From Actinoplanes sp. DH11 (GTDB taxonomy: Bacteria > Actinomycetota > Actinomycetes > Mycobacteriales > Micromonosporaceae), in contig NZ_JAHWGU010000005.1 of assembly GCF_020873875.1 (NCBI RefSeq), forward strand, positions 1-64,000: DNA of 64,000 nucleotides, read 5' to 3'. Below the pieces are notes generated by a model. That model was not told the origin of the DNA. It did no database searches and saw only the letters and a list, made by a program, of their open reading frames with translations. A program made the translations under genes and the position numbers. Shown in pieces: positions 28,435-37,572 of this stretch. How positions within the stretch are numbered: position 1 is the stretch's first letter; each line of letters begins with the position of its first letter.

Positions 28435-29774
28435 GCGGGGGGTGGGTTGCCGGGGTGGTGCGGCGGGCCGGGCGGGACTCGCTGGCTCGGAACAGTTTGC
28501 TGATCATGGCTACTACCGTGGTCAACGGGGGGCTGGGGTATCTGTACTGGATGGTGGCCGCCCGGTGCGTGCCGGCGTCGGAGGTCGGGACTGCTACGGC
28601 GTTGATCTCGGCGGCCACGGCGGTCAGCATGGTCGCGAATCTGGGCGCCGGGCACATGTTCATTCAGCGGCTTCCCGGTAGTGACGCGGGTGCGTGGTCG
28701 CGGATCGTCAGCGGGGGGCTGGTGTTCGGGACGGCCGCAACGGTCGTCGCGGCCGTGGCGGCGGCGCTCGTGGTGCCCGCGGTCGCGGAGAACTTCGGGT
28801 TCCTCGCCGGTGTGCCGGGGGCGGCGGCGCTGGTGTGCGCCGCCGTGGCCGTGACCGGTACGACCCTGCTGGACAACGTCTACGTCGCGCATCGGGCGGG
28901 ACACGGCATGCTCGTACGCAATCTGGTCGTCGCCGCCGGCAAGATCGTGACCCTGCTCGTGATCCTGGTGGCCGGGTCGCAGGGCGCCCGCCTCGACTGG
29001 GCCGGCGCCGTACTGATCTCCTGGACCCTGCCGTCGCTGCTGGTGAGTGCGCTGACCGTGGTGATCGGGCCGCACCGGTTGCGGCCCGGCGCGCGGCTCC
29101 GCCTCGCCGGGATCCGGGCCGAGTTGCCCCGGCTGCGCGCCGCGGTGACCGGCCACCACCTGATCAATCTGACGCAGGCCGGGCCGGCGGCGCTGCTGCC
29201 GGTGCTCGTCACGGCGCGGCTCGGATCGGACGCGAACGCCCACTTCTACCTGGCCTGGATGACTGCGGCGATGCTCTTCATGGTGTCGCCGGCGGTGGCG
29301 TCCGCGCTCTACGCCGAGCGCACCAACGCCGCGCCGGTCGGCCTGACGCGGGCGGCGGCGGTGGTACTCGCTGTGGTGGGGGTGCCGGCGGTCGTGCTGC
29401 TGGGCGCCGGGGACGCGATTCTCGGGATGTTCAGCGCCGGGTACGCCGACGAGGGCGGCCTGCTCCTGAAGCTTCTGGTGGTGGCGGCCCTGCCGGACGC
29501 GGTGACGAACCTCGCGGTCGCGCACTGGCGCTCGCGGGGCGATTTCCGCCGCTGCCGCCGCCTCAACGCGGTCCGGGCGGTGTCCTGCCTGTTCCTGGCG
29601 TGGTCACTGCTGCCGGTTTGGGGGGTGACCGGTGCCGGGGTGGCCTGGCTGGCCGGCCAGACGGCGAGCGCCCTGCTGGTGGGGGTGCTGGCGACCGTGC
29701 GAAGAGCCCCGGATCGGGGCCGGCGGGATGCGGTGGTGGAGGGCGACGTGCGTACATCTGCGGGGTTGACATGA
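28428..29774 (+). CDS. Polysaccharide flippase (Wzx/MATE-like)
   Basis: 448 aa; ATG overlaps the previous stop by 7 nt. About 12-14 predicted membrane helices. The N-terminus ARNSLLIMATTVVNGGLGYLYWMVAARCVPASEVGTATAL is typical of the polysaccharide transport/MATE-like superfamily, whose members flip lipid-linked oligosaccharides across the membrane. The cytoplasmic loops are short and basic. The presence of a flippase in the middle of a glycosyltransferase operon points to a Wzx-type pathway; no Wzy polymerase is obvious unless the 25004-26983 protein fills that role. Confidence 0.87.
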   Translation: MLSGGWVAGVVRRAGRDSLARNSLLIMATTVVNGGLGYLYWMVAARCVPASEVGTATALISAATAVSMVANLGAGHMFIQRLPGSDAGAWSRIVSGGLVFGTAATVVAAVAAALVVPAVAENFGFLAGVPGAAALVCAAVAVTGTTLLDNVYVAHRAGHGMLVRNLVVAAGKIVTLLVILVAGSQGARLDWAGAVLISWTLPSLLVSALTVVIGPHRLRPGARLRLAGIRAELPRLRAAVTGHHLINLTQAGPAALLPVLVTARLGSDANAHFYLAWMTAAMLFMVSPAVASALYAERTNAAPVGLTRAAAVVLAVVGVPAVVLLGAGDAILGMFSAGYADEGGLLLKLLVVAALPDAVTNLAVAHWRSRGDFRRCRRLNAVRAVSCLFLAWSLLPVWGVTGAGVAWLAGQTASALLVGVLATVRRAPDRGRRDAVVEGDVRTSAGLT

Positions 29775-31084
29775 GTGGCACCAGGCCGGTGGCAAGCCGC
29801 CGGATCGTCGGGGAACGGCCGGGCGCGGGGAGCGACGACGGGCGGCTGCGGATCCTGCACCTGTCCAACCTGTACGCGCCGGTGATCGGCGGGCTGGAGC
29901 GGAGCATCGCCACCAGCAGCGAGGAACTGGTGCGGCGGGGGCACGAGGTGACCGTGCTGACGCTGGCGACGTCGCGGGCGGCCCACGACGAGACGATCAA
30001 CGGGGTACGGGTGGTCCGCGTCCGCAGCGTCGCGAACACGATGCTGCCCCGGCTGAACGCGGACCCCGCGAAGCCGTTCCACCCGACCCTGCCGGACCCG
30101 CTGACCACGGCGGACATCGCGCGGGTCCTGCGCGCGCACGAGTTCGACCTGGTGCACAGCCACGACTGGCTGATGTACAGCTTCCTGCCGCTGCGGTCCG
30201 GGCTGCCGCACCTGCACACCGCGCACGACTTCGGCCTGACGTGTGTGCGCAAGACGTTCGCCCCGGACGGCCGCCGCTGCCCGACCGGCCCGAGCCTGTC
30301 ACGGTGTGTTCGGTGCGCGTCGGCACAGTACGGCGCCGCCCGGTCGGCCGTGCTCACTGTGGGTCTGCGCGCTCAGCGGCACGAGGGGATCGACACGGTC
30401 ACCGCGATCTCGTCGTCGGTCGCGTCCGCGGTGCACCTGGCCCGGCTGCCGGGGGAGGTGCCGGTGCGGGTGCTCTCCAGCCTCGTGCCGGACGGCCTGG
30501 ACGCGCTGGCCCGGGACACGCCCCGGCCGGACTGGCTGCCGGCCGGCCCCTATCTGCTCTTCGTCGGCCAGCTCGGCCGGCACAAAGGCATCGACGTGCT
30601 GTTCACCGCGTTCCGCCGGCTGGCCGCGACCTGGGCCGGTCCGGGTCCGGCGCCCCGGCTGGTCTGCCTCGGCGCGCGGCGCGACGACACGCCACCGGTC
30701 CCGCCGGGGGTGGTGGTCCGGCACGACGTGCCGCACGCGCAGGTGATGGCGGCCTGGCACGGTGCGGCCGCCGGGGTGGTGCCGTCGCTGCTGGAGGGGA
30801 TGGGTCAGGTGGCGGTGGAGGCGATGCTGGCCGGTGCGCCGCTTGTCGCCTCCGCCTCCGGCGGCCTGCTGGACGTGGTGCGCGACGGCGTGGACGGCCT
30901 GCTGGTCCCGCCCGGCGACCCCGACCTGTTGCACACCGCGCTGGTGCGCGTGCTCACCGATCGTGACCTGGCCGCGCGGCTGCGAGCCGCCGGTCACCAG
31001 CGCGGGCTGGACTTCACCGCCGCCCGCGTCGTGCCCCAGATCGAGGAGGTCTACCGTGACTGCATCGCAACCGCCCGCCGCTGA
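29771..31084 (+). CDS. Family 4-type glycosyltransferase (GT-B fold)
   Basis: 437 aa from the ATG at 29771 (ATGA overlap). N-terminal domain LRILHLSNLYAPVIGGLERSIATSSEELVRRGHEV; a Cys-containing insert (about 160-185: CVRKTFAPDGRRCPTG, RCVRCA) that is found in some exopolysaccharide GT4 enzymes; donor domain YLLFVGQLGRHKGIDVLF and PSLLEGMGQVAVEAMLAGAPLVASASGG. Cytosolic, sugar unknown. The four Cys (two CxxC-like pairs) might bind metal. Overlaps the next gene by 29 nt. Confidence 0.9.
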   Translation: MSGTRPVASRRIVGERPGAGSDDGRLRILHLSNLYAPVIGGLERSIATSSEELVRRGHEVTVLTLATSRAAHDETINGVRVVRVRSVANTMLPRLNADPAKPFHPTLPDPLTTADIARVLRAHEFDLVHSHDWLMYSFLPLRSGLPHLHTAHDFGLTCVRKTFAPDGRRCPTGPSLSRCVRCASAQYGAARSAVLTVGLRAQRHEGIDTVTAISSSVASAVHLARLPGEVPVRVLSSLVPDGLDALARDTPRPDWLPAGPYLLFVGQLGRHKGIDVLFTAFRRLAATWAGPGPAPRLVCLGARRDDTPPVPPGVVVRHDVPHAQVMAAWHGAAAGVVPSLLEGMGQVAVEAMLAGAPLVASASGGLLDVVRDGVDGLLVPPGDPDLLHTALVRVLTDRDLAARLRAAGHQRGLDFTAARVVPQIEEVYRDCIATARR

Positions 31085-32258
31085 CACGCGCATCCTGGTG
31101 GTCGGCTCCGGCTGGCGGTTCCTCTCCGGGATCAGCTACTACACCTGCCGGCTCAGCAACGCGCTCGCCGGGCGTTTCGAGGTGGGCGCGATCCTGATGC
31201 GCCAGTTGCTGCCAGCCCGGCTCTATCCCGGGCGGGAGCGGGTCGGTCACTCCCTCGCCGACCTGCGTTACGAGCCGGGGGTACGGGTCTTCGACGGCGT
31301 CGACTGGTGGGCGGCACCGAGCCTGTTCCGGGCGGTGCGTTTCCTGCGCGAGTTCCGGCCGGACGTCCTGGTGCTGCAGTGGTGGACCGGTGCGGTGCTG
31401 CACTCGTACCTGGTGCTATGCCTGGTCGCGCGCTCGCTCGGGATCCGGGTGGTGGTGGAGTTCCACGAGGTGCAGGACACCGGCGAGGCACGGTACGCCT
31501 GGGCCGCCCGCTACGTGCGGCGCTGCATCCGGCCGCTGCTGCGCCGCACCGACGGGGTGATCGTGCACTCGAGCTTCGACCTGCGGGCCGTCGCCGAGAC
31601 GTACCGGCTGGGCGGCGTGCCGGCGGAGGTGGCGCTGCACGGGCCGTTCGACCACCACGAGCCGGTCGCGCGGCGGCCCGGACCGCCCGGGGTGTGCCGG
31701 CTGCTGTTCTTCGGGACGATCCGGCCGTACAAGGGTCTCGAGGATCTGATCGAAGCCTTCGCCGAGCTGGGGCCGGGGTACCACCTGACCGTGGTGGGCG
31801 AGACCTGGGAGGGCTGGACGCTGCCCGGCGAGATGATCGTGGACTCGCCGGTGCGGGACCGGATCACGTTCGTCAACCGGTACGTGCCGGACACCGAGGT
31901 GAACGACCTTTTCGCCGGCGCCGACGTGGTGGTGCTGCCGTACCGGCGCAGCTCGGCCAGCGGGCCGTTGCACATCGCCATGAGTCACGGCGTGCCGGTC
32001 GTGGTGACGGCGGTGGGCGGTCTGGTCGAGGCGGCCGAGGGATACAGCGGAACGGTCTTCGTCCCGCCCGCGTCACCGGCCGACCTGGCTGCCGGAATAG
32101 GCCGTGCCGCCGGCCTGACCGGCCGGCGGCACGCGGATCCTTCGTCGTGGCAGCGAACTGTTGACGCCTACTCCCGGCTGCTGGCCCGGATCGGGGGTCA
32201 GGACATCGACACGTCGTCGAACCAGACGGTGCCGGTGTTGTCGCCCGACTTGAGGTGA
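31056..32258 (+). CDS. Family 4-type glycosyltransferase (GT-B fold)
   Basis: 400 aa. The GTG at 31056 is chosen because GAGGAGGT lies 5 nt upstream, inside the end of the previous gene. N-terminal domain ILVVGSGWRFLSGISYYTCRL; donor domain LLFFGTIRPYKGLEDLIEAF, VNRYVPDTEVNDLFAGADVVVLPYRRSSASGPLHIAMSHGVPVVVT. Last gene of the operon. Its final 61 nt overlap, in antisense, the end of the GH5-like gene on the other strand. Confidence 0.88.
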   Translation: MTASQPPAADTRILVVGSGWRFLSGISYYTCRLSNALAGRFEVGAILMRQLLPARLYPGRERVGHSLADLRYEPGVRVFDGVDWWAAPSLFRAVRFLREFRPDVLVLQWWTGAVLHSYLVLCLVARSLGIRVVVEFHEVQDTGEARYAWAARYVRRCIRPLLRRTDGVIVHSSFDLRAVAETYRLGGVPAEVALHGPFDHHEPVARRPGPPGVCRLLFFGTIRPYKGLEDLIEAFAELGPGYHLTVVGETWEGWTLPGEMIVDSPVRDRITFVNRYVPDTEVNDLFAGADVVVLPYRRSSASGPLHIAMSHGVPVVVTAVGGLVEAAEGYSGTVFVPPASPADLAAGIGRAAGLTGRRHADPSSWQRTVDAYSRLLARIGGQDIDTSSNQTVPVLSPDLR

Positions 32259-33751
32259 AGCTGGACGCTGGCGGCGCCGGCCGGTGCGACCGCGTCCACG
32301 GTCAGCTTGGTCCAGCCGCTGGTGCCCTTGGCGACCTGCTTCGACGAGTTCTGGCCGAGCCACTTGTCGTTGGCGTCGAACCAGCTCAGCGCGATCTCGT
32401 TGGAACCTGTCACGTTGAGGCCCTTGGCCCAGGCCTCGGCGTGCCACGCCTTGCCCGGCTGCACCGGGGTGACCGGGGAGGTGCGCACCGACGGGATGTT
32501 GGAGCCGCTGCGGCCGGTGCCGGAGAAACGGGCCGAACCGGAGCCGGTCCGTGCCACGTCACGGACCCGCACCGCGGAACCCTGCTCGGCCAGGTACGGC
32601 CGCCACGGCGAGTTGCCCGCCGCCGCCTCGAAGCCCAGGTCCAGCACGCCGTTCGTGATCTTGCCGCCGGTCCAGGCGGTGCGCACCACGGCCGCGGCCG
32701 GCTTGGCGGTGCCGTCGGCCCGGTAGAGGCCGAACTTGTACTGCGCCGGCAGCTTCGAGACCTGCGAGTTGGACGGGATCGCGCCCTCGCTGAAGTCGTT
32801 GAGCGTCCACGGGGCGACCGAGGCCACGCCGGTGAGCTGGGCGGCCGTGAACACCCGGGCCAGGAACGCGGCCTGCTCGCCCTCGCTGCCGGAGGCCGTG
32901 CTGACACCGGTCTCGCCGATCACGATCGGGGACGGGCTGACCGCGGCCTGCGCCTTACGGATCTCCGCGAGCGACCGCTCCGAGGTGCCGTAGAAGTGGA
33001 AGTCGTAGTAGTCGAGCGGGGTGCCGGCCAGCACCTGCTTGATCTTCGCCATCGCGGGGGCGCCGCTCTGCCCGTCGACCGAGAGGGTCAGCGGCATGGT
33101 CGGCACGGCAGCGCGTACGGCCGGGATGATCTTCTTGACCCAGGTCACCGAGGCGGCGTCGGACGGGTTGAACTCGTTCTTCAGCTCCACCGAGATCACT
33201 CGCGGGTCGTTCGCGTACGGGCTGAGCACGGCCTTCGCCCACGCCGCGCTGCCGGTGGCGTCGCCGTAACCGGCCCACCAGTCGAACAGGGTCAGCTTGA
33301 CGGTCAGCCCGTACGAGTCGGCGATGCTGATGAACTTGCGCAGGCGCTCGGTGTACTCGGCCTTCGGGGTCGGGTAGCCGAACGACTGCGGGAAGACGAT
33401 GACCCGGACGTTGTCGGCGCCGAGCGCGGCGGCCTTCGCCATGTCGGCCTCGATCCGGGCGGCGTCGAAGGACGTCCACATCGCCGACCAGCCGGCGTTC
33501 GAGGGGTAGTAGTTGATCGTCTTGGCCGCCAGGGTGGCGTCGAGGCGGCTCGCCAGCGTGGTGACGACTCCGCCCTGGATCTTCATGGTGCCGGTCTTCA
33601 CGGTGCCAGTCTTCACGGTGGTGCTGGTCTTCGTGGTGGCTTTGGGAGCGGGGGCCGGCTTGGTCGCGGCCGTGGCCTCCCCGGCCGGCGCGATCACGGC
33701 GAGGAGCAGCGAGGAGGCGACGATCGCTGCGCGGCTGCGAACAGTCTTCAC
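32198..33751 (-). CDS. Secreted GH5-like glycoside hydrolase with C-terminal carbohydrate-binding-like domain
   Basis: 517 aa, GTG start. Signal peptide 1-29 (ending TAAT). A Lys/Thr-rich linker (30-57, with KTGTVKTGTMK repeats) is followed by a TIM-barrel catalytic domain (about 62-365): SVELKNEFNP carries the likely acid/base Glu and PIVIGETGV the likely nucleophile Glu, the pattern of clan GH-A (GH5-like) enzymes. The C-terminal 140 residues (about 375-517) form a beta-sandwich of the CBM4/9-like kind, ending TVWFDDVSMS. It is exported and probably cuts a beta-glycan. Placed convergent to the polysaccharide operon with a 61-bp overlap, it may trim or release that polymer; this is inferred. 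Confidence 0.85.
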   Translation of the reverse strand: MKTVRSRAAIVASSLLLAVIAPAGEATAATKPAPAPKATTKTSTTVKTGTVKTGTMKIQGGVVTTLASRLDATLAAKTINYYPSNAGWSAMWTSFDAARIEADMAKAAALGADNVRVIVFPQSFGYPTPKAEYTERLRKFISIADSYGLTVKLTLFDWWAGYGDATGSAAWAKAVLSPYANDPRVISVELKNEFNPSDAASVTWVKKIIPAVRAAVPTMPLTLSVDGQSGAPAMAKIKQVLAGTPLDYYDFHFYGTSERSLAEIRKAQAAVSPSPIVIGETGVSTASGSEGEQAAFLARVFTAAQLTGVASVAPWTLNDFSEGAIPSNSQVSKLPAQYKFGLYRADGTAKPAAAVVRTAWTGGKITNGVLDLGFEAAAGNSPWRPYLAEQGSAVRVRDVARTGSGSARFSGTGRSGSNIPSVRTSPVTPVQPGKAWHAEAWAKGLNVTGSNEIALSWFDANDKWLGQNSSKQVAKGTSGWTKLTVDAVAPAGAASVQLHLKSGDNTGTVWFDDVSMS

Positions 33752-33930
33752 GGGGGGTCCAGCCCTTCACGTCTTGGCTTGTTTTCTGGTGACCCTCCAT
33801 TCGGTCGATGCCCGGCAATCGTCAGACTTCGGTGGATGTAGTGCGGTTGCGATGGGGGAGCGGACAGGTGCACGCCCTTCATTCCCGGGGCGGCGGCCGA
33901 TGGTGCGCCGGCCCGCCCTGGGGGTGACGC

Positions 33931-35451
33931 TCAGACGGGGTAGTGCCGGGGGGTGTAGACGGCCCTGCTGCCGTCGCCCCGCTCGATCGTCCGGGTCTGC
34001 GACGAACCGATGATGAGCAGGCAGCGCATGTCGACGGTGGCCGGGTCGAGGTCGCCGAGCGTGGTCACCCGGATCTCCTCGGCCGGGCCGCCCACGTCCC
34101 GCCCGACGACCACCGGCGTCTGCTCCGAACGGTGCTCCAGGAGCAGCTTGCGGGCCCGGACGAGTTGTTCGGTCCGCGACTTCGACGCCGGGTTGTAGAT
34201 CGCGATCACCAGGTCGGCGGCGGCCGCCGCGACGAGCCGCGTCTCGATCGCCGACCACGGCTTGAGCCGGTCGGAGAGGGAGAGCACGCAGAAATCGTGG
34301 CCGAGCGGCGCACCGGCCCGGCTCGCCACGGCCTGCGCCGCGGTCAGGCCCGGCACGATCCGGACCGGCACGCCGGCCCACTGCGGATCCTCGGAGACTT
34401 CGAGTACGGCGGCGGCCATCGCGAAGACACCCGGATCGCCGGACGAGACGACCGCGACCCGGCGACCGCGTTTCGCCAGGTCGAGCGCGAAGGCGGCACG
34501 TTCGGCCTCGACCCGGTTGTCGGAGGGGTGGCGGCGCTGGCGGGGGTTGGCCGGCACCCGGTCCACGTAGGGCCCGTACCCGACCAGGTCGTCGGCGGCG
34601 GCGAGCGCGGCCTGCGCCTCCGGCGTGAGCCAGGCCCGGTCGCCGGGGCCGAGCCCGACCACTGTGACACTGCCGTCGCCCGCCGGCGTCTCCGGGGCGG
34701 CGGCCGCGAACGCCGTTGCGGCGGGGCTGGGCAGCAGGGCCAGCGAGAAGTACGGCACCGACTCCGGGTCCACCTCGCGCAGCGGCGCCGACCGTTCCCG
34801 GTCCGTGGTGGCACGCTCCACGTACCACGCGTCGTCGAGGCGGCCGGCCTGCTCGAGGGCGTCCCGGACACCGGCGAACGTGCGGCCCAGTTTCATCACG
34901 GCGGCCGAGTCGGTGGTGGACAGCCGGGCGGCCAGCTCGGCCGGTGACAGCGTGCCCGGCAGGACGGTCAGGACCTCGTCGCGTTCCATCAGCGGGCGGC
35001 CCAGCACGGCGGAGGCGGCGCTGACCGAGGTGACGCCGGGGACGACAGTGGTCTCGTACCGGTCGGCGAGCCGTTTGTGCATGTGCATGTAGGAGCCATA
35101 GAAGAACGGGTCACCCTCGGCCAGCACCACGACGTCCCGGCCGGCGTCCAGGTGCGCGGCCAGGCGGGCGGCGGCCTCGGCGTAGAACTCGTCGATCGCG
35201 CCCTGGTAGCCGCCCGGGTGGTCGGTGCCCTCGGTGGTGACCGGGTAGATCAGCGGTTCCTCGATCTGGCCGGCACGCAGGTAACCGGCCGCGATCGCCC
35301 GGGCGTTGCTGCGCCCGTGCCGGGCGGCGTGGTAGGCGACCACGTCGGCCGCCTCGATCAGCCGGGCCGCCTTCACGGTGACCAGTTCGGGGTCGCCGGG
35401 CCCGAGCCCGACACCGTAGAGCCGGCCGGGCCGCGTCACTTCGTTCGTCAT
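33931..35451 (-). CDS. cobIJ: Bifunctional precorrin-2 C20-methyltransferase / precorrin-3B C17-methyltransferase
   Basis: 506 aa fusion of two SAM-dependent corrin methyltransferases. The CobI half (about 10-245) begins RLYGVGLGPGDPELVTVKAARLI and has VVLAEGDPFFYGSYMHMH. The CobJ half (about 258-505) begins VTVVGLGPGDRAWLTPEA and has VVSSGDPGVFAMAAAVLE, GHDFCVLSLSDRLKPW and AIYNPASKSR. It performs C20 methylation of precorrin-2 and, after CobG, ring contraction with C17 methylation. CobIJ fusions are usual in actinobacteria. Last gene of cobG-cobH-cobIJ, 4 bp after cobH. Confidence 0.95.
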   Translation of the reverse strand: MTNEVTRPGRLYGVGLGPGDPELVTVKAARLIEAADVVAYHAARHGRSNARAIAAGYLRAGQIEEPLIYPVTTEGTDHPGGYQGAIDEFYAEAAARLAAHLDAGRDVVVLAEGDPFFYGSYMHMHKRLADRYETTVVPGVTSVSAASAVLGRPLMERDEVLTVLPGTLSPAELAARLSTTDSAAVMKLGRTFAGVRDALEQAGRLDDAWYVERATTDRERSAPLREVDPESVPYFSLALLPSPAATAFAAAAPETPAGDGSVTVVGLGPGDRAWLTPEAQAALAAADDLVGYGPYVDRVPANPRQRRHPSDNRVEAERAAFALDLAKRGRRVAVVSSGDPGVFAMAAAVLEVSEDPQWAGVPVRIVPGLTAAQAVASRAGAPLGHDFCVLSLSDRLKPWSAIETRLVAAAAADLVIAIYNPASKSRTEQLVRARKLLLEHRSEQTPVVVGRDVGGPAEEIRVTTLGDLDPATVDMRCLLIIGSSQTRTIERGDGSRAVYTPRHYPV

Positions 35452-35455
35452 CTAC

Positions 35456-36073
35456 CTATTCCGCCTCGGATGCGATGGCGTTGATCGCGGCAGCCGTCAT
35501 GGCGCTGCCACCGCGCCGCCCACGCACGATCAGATACTCCAGCCCGGACTCGGCCAGGGCCTGCTTGGACTCGGCCGCGCCGATGAAACCCACCGGGATG
35601 CCGAGCACCGCGGCGGGCCGGGGCCCGCCCGCCTCGACCATCTCCAGCAGCCGGAACAGCGCGGTCGGCGCGTTGCCGATCGCCACCACCGCGCCGTCCA
35701 GCCGGTCACCCCAGAGGTCCATCGCGGCCGCGCTGCGGGTGTTGCCGATCCGGGCCGCGATCTCCGGCACGGCCGGGTCACGCAGCGTGCACACCACGTC
35801 GTTGCCGGCGGGCAGCCGGTTGCGCGTCACTCCGGACGCGACCATCTCGGCGTCGCAGAGGATCGGGGCGCCGCCGAGCAGCGCCGTCCGGGCCGCGGTC
35901 ACCACGGCCGGGCTGTACCGCACGTCCGGCACCAGGTCGACCATCCCGCACGCATGGATCATCCGGACCACGACGCGTGCCACCTCGGCGGGGAGCCCGC
36001 CCAGGTCGGCCTCCGCCCGGATCGTGGCGAACGACCGCCGATAGATCTCAGCGCCGTCGCGCACGTACTCCAT
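35456..36073 (-). CDS. cobH: Precorrin-8X methylmutase
   Basis: 205 aa. Moves the methyl group from C11 to C12 of precorrin-8X to give hydrogenobyrinic acid. Landmarks: [19 protein letters not shown] (the catalytic His), [29 protein letters not shown] and [13 protein letters not shown]. Start at 36073 is supported by AGGAGA 8 nt upstream, and the ATG overlaps the cobG stop (TGATG). In the middle of the cobG-cobH-cobIJ operon. Confidence 0.95.
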   Translation of the reverse strand: MEYVRDGAEIYRRSFATIRAEADLGGLPAEVARVVVRMIHACGMVDLVPDVRYSPAVVTAARTALLGGAPILCDAEMVASGVTRNRLPAGNDVVCTLRDPAVPEIAARIGNTRSAAAMDLWGDRLDGAVVAIGNAPTALFRLLEMVEAGGPRPAAVLGIPVGFIGAAESKQALAESGLEYLIVRGRRGGSAMTAAAINAIASEAE

Positions 36074-37329
36074 CAAGATCTCCTTGCTTCCGCCACCAGT
36101 TCCCCAAGATCACGTACGCCGTCCGCGCCGCCGTGCCCCGCCGGGCCGGTCGTGGCCTGGTGGGACACCGCGTAACCGTCCGGTGTGGCCCGGACCTGTA
36201 CGTGCCGGCCGGCCGGGCTGCCGCACGCGCGGTCGCACCCGACCCAGTGGACCGGCAGGCCGTCGACGAAGCGGGCGGTACGCGCCGCGTCCGCGCGCAC
36301 GTCGGCCAGCGACTTCGCGCAGCCGGGACGCCCCGCGCACGCGGTCACGCCCACCCACGGTGAGTCCGGCGCCACGGCGAGCCCGGCCGCGTTCAACCGG
36401 TCCGCCCAGGCCGGCGCGCCGGCGGGCGCCAGGTCGGCGGCGAGGATGCCCCGCCACGGCGTGACGACCAGCCGCGGCGCCTTTTCCAGAACCTTCAGCT
36501 GTACGGGTCCCAGCCGCCCCAGCGGCACCAACGCCCCGACCGAGACGAGCGGGCTGTCCGGCTGCGCGAGCACACCCAGCAGGTCGCCCGGTTCGAGCGG
36601 TTCGACCGATGTGGCCGGTCCGACCGCTACCGTGCTCAGCCCGAGGTCCGCGCACACCCGGGCGGCGACCCGGGCCGGGCCGTCGCGCAGTTCCCGCAGC
36701 CGCCACGCCGCCGCGCCCGCACCCCGCTGTGCCGAGCGTTCGGCGAGGAACGCGTGCGCCGCCGCGATCAGCACCGCGACCACTCGCCCGGCCGCAACCC
36801 GCAGCCCGACGTCGTGCCCGCCCAGCCGGATCACGAACTCCGGGCCGGAGCCGTCCGGGCCGGAGCCGTCCGCAAGGGAGCCGGGGACGGCTGCCACGTC
36901 GGCGGCGAGCGGCACGTGACCCAGGGCGAAAAGGAACTTCCCCGGTAGCGCGGCCAGGGCCGGGTCGCCGAGGATCGCGCTGTCCAGCCGGGCGGTCAGG
37001 GCGCGGATCGTCGGGCCGGCGAGGGGCGGCGCCGCTATGTTGCGTACCGCGTCGTGGGTCTCCGAAGGCAGCAGCCCGGCGGCGCGCAAGCGGGCCGCCA
37101 AGGTCTCCGCGTCCTCCGTCCGCACGCCTCTGACCTGGAAGTTCGCGCGCGAGGTCAGCTCCAGGAAGCCGTCGCCGAACTCCGTGGTCAGTTCCCGCAG
37201 GGCCCGCAGCTGGTCGCCGGTCAGCTCGCCCGCGGGCAGCCGGACGCGCGCCAGCAACCCGTCGGCGGCGGCGTGCAGCCGCAGCGCGCCGGGGCAGGCG
37301 TCGGTGTCGGACTGCCGGAGGGGGGCCAC
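36073..37329 (-). CDS. cobG: Precorrin-3B synthase
   Basis: 418 aa from the GTG at 37329 (a GTG at 37353 would add eight residues). Monooxygenase of the aerobic cobalamin route, built on the nitrite/sulfite reductase fold. [10 protein letters not shown] at the start, [11 protein letters not shown] for the siroheme-type fold, and the iron-sulfur Cys set in [15 protein letters not shown] and [11 protein letters not shown]. It needs oxygen, so its presence marks the aerobic pathway. A TAGTAT box 7 nt before 37329 and no Shine-Dalgarno support a leaderless start there. First gene of the operon with cobH and cobIJ, divergent from cobN. Confidence 0.92.
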   Translation of the reverse strand: MAPLRQSDTDACPGALRLHAAADGLLARVRLPAGELTGDQLRALRELTTEFGDGFLELTSRANFQVRGVRTEDAETLAARLRAAGLLPSETHDAVRNIAAPPLAGPTIRALTARLDSAILGDPALAALPGKFLFALGHVPLAADVAAVPGSLADGSGPDGSGPEFVIRLGGHDVGLRVAAGRVVAVLIAAAHAFLAERSAQRGAGAAAWRLRELRDGPARVAARVCADLGLSTVAVGPATSVEPLEPGDLLGVLAQPDSPLVSVGALVPLGRLGPVQLKVLEKAPRLVVTPWRGILAADLAPAGAPAWADRLNAAGLAVAPDSPWVGVTACAGRPGCAKSLADVRADAARTARFVDGLPVHWVGCDRACGSPAGRHVQVRATPDGYAVSHQATTGPAGHGGADGVRDLGELVAEARRS

Positions 37330-37336
37330 GGCCCGG

Positions 37337-37342
37337 ATACTA
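37337..37342 (-). promoter_or_regulatory. -10 box (TAGTAT) of the cobG operon
   Basis: TAGTAT on the minus strand lies 7 nt upstream of the GTG at 37329, the spacing for a leaderless transcript. The cobalamin riboswitch is on the opposite strand and would not be part of this RNA. Confidence 0.45.
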
Positions 37343-37407
37343 CGGGCGATCACCGGAGGGGCCGCACCCTCGGGTCGGCAGCGTCACAACTCGGGCCCGC
37401 CGCGGCA

Positions 37408-37540
37408 TCCAGTAGCGTGTAGCGAAAGTGAATCGTGCGGCGACGCCGCGGAGGAAGCCGGTGCGAGTCCGGCGCGGTCCCGCCACTGTCACCGGGTTGC
37501 CCCGGGAGCCAGGAACTCCGGTCGCCGTGATCTCTACTAC
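37408..37540 (+). ncRNA. Cobalamin (B12) riboswitch
   Basis: Clear conserved segments in order: GAAGCCGGTGCGAGTCCGGC, GCGGTCCCGCCACTGT, and the B12 box AGCCAGGAACTCC (37507-37519). Flanking GTAG/CTAC segments can form P1. The element ends just upstream of a GGGG/CCCC hairpin that can cover the Shine-Dalgarno of cobN (GAGGGGGAG), so adenosylcobalamin binding probably shuts cobN translation. Confidence 0.95.
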
Positions 37541-37572
37541 CCGGGGCGCGGACCCCGAGGGGGAGCGCACGC

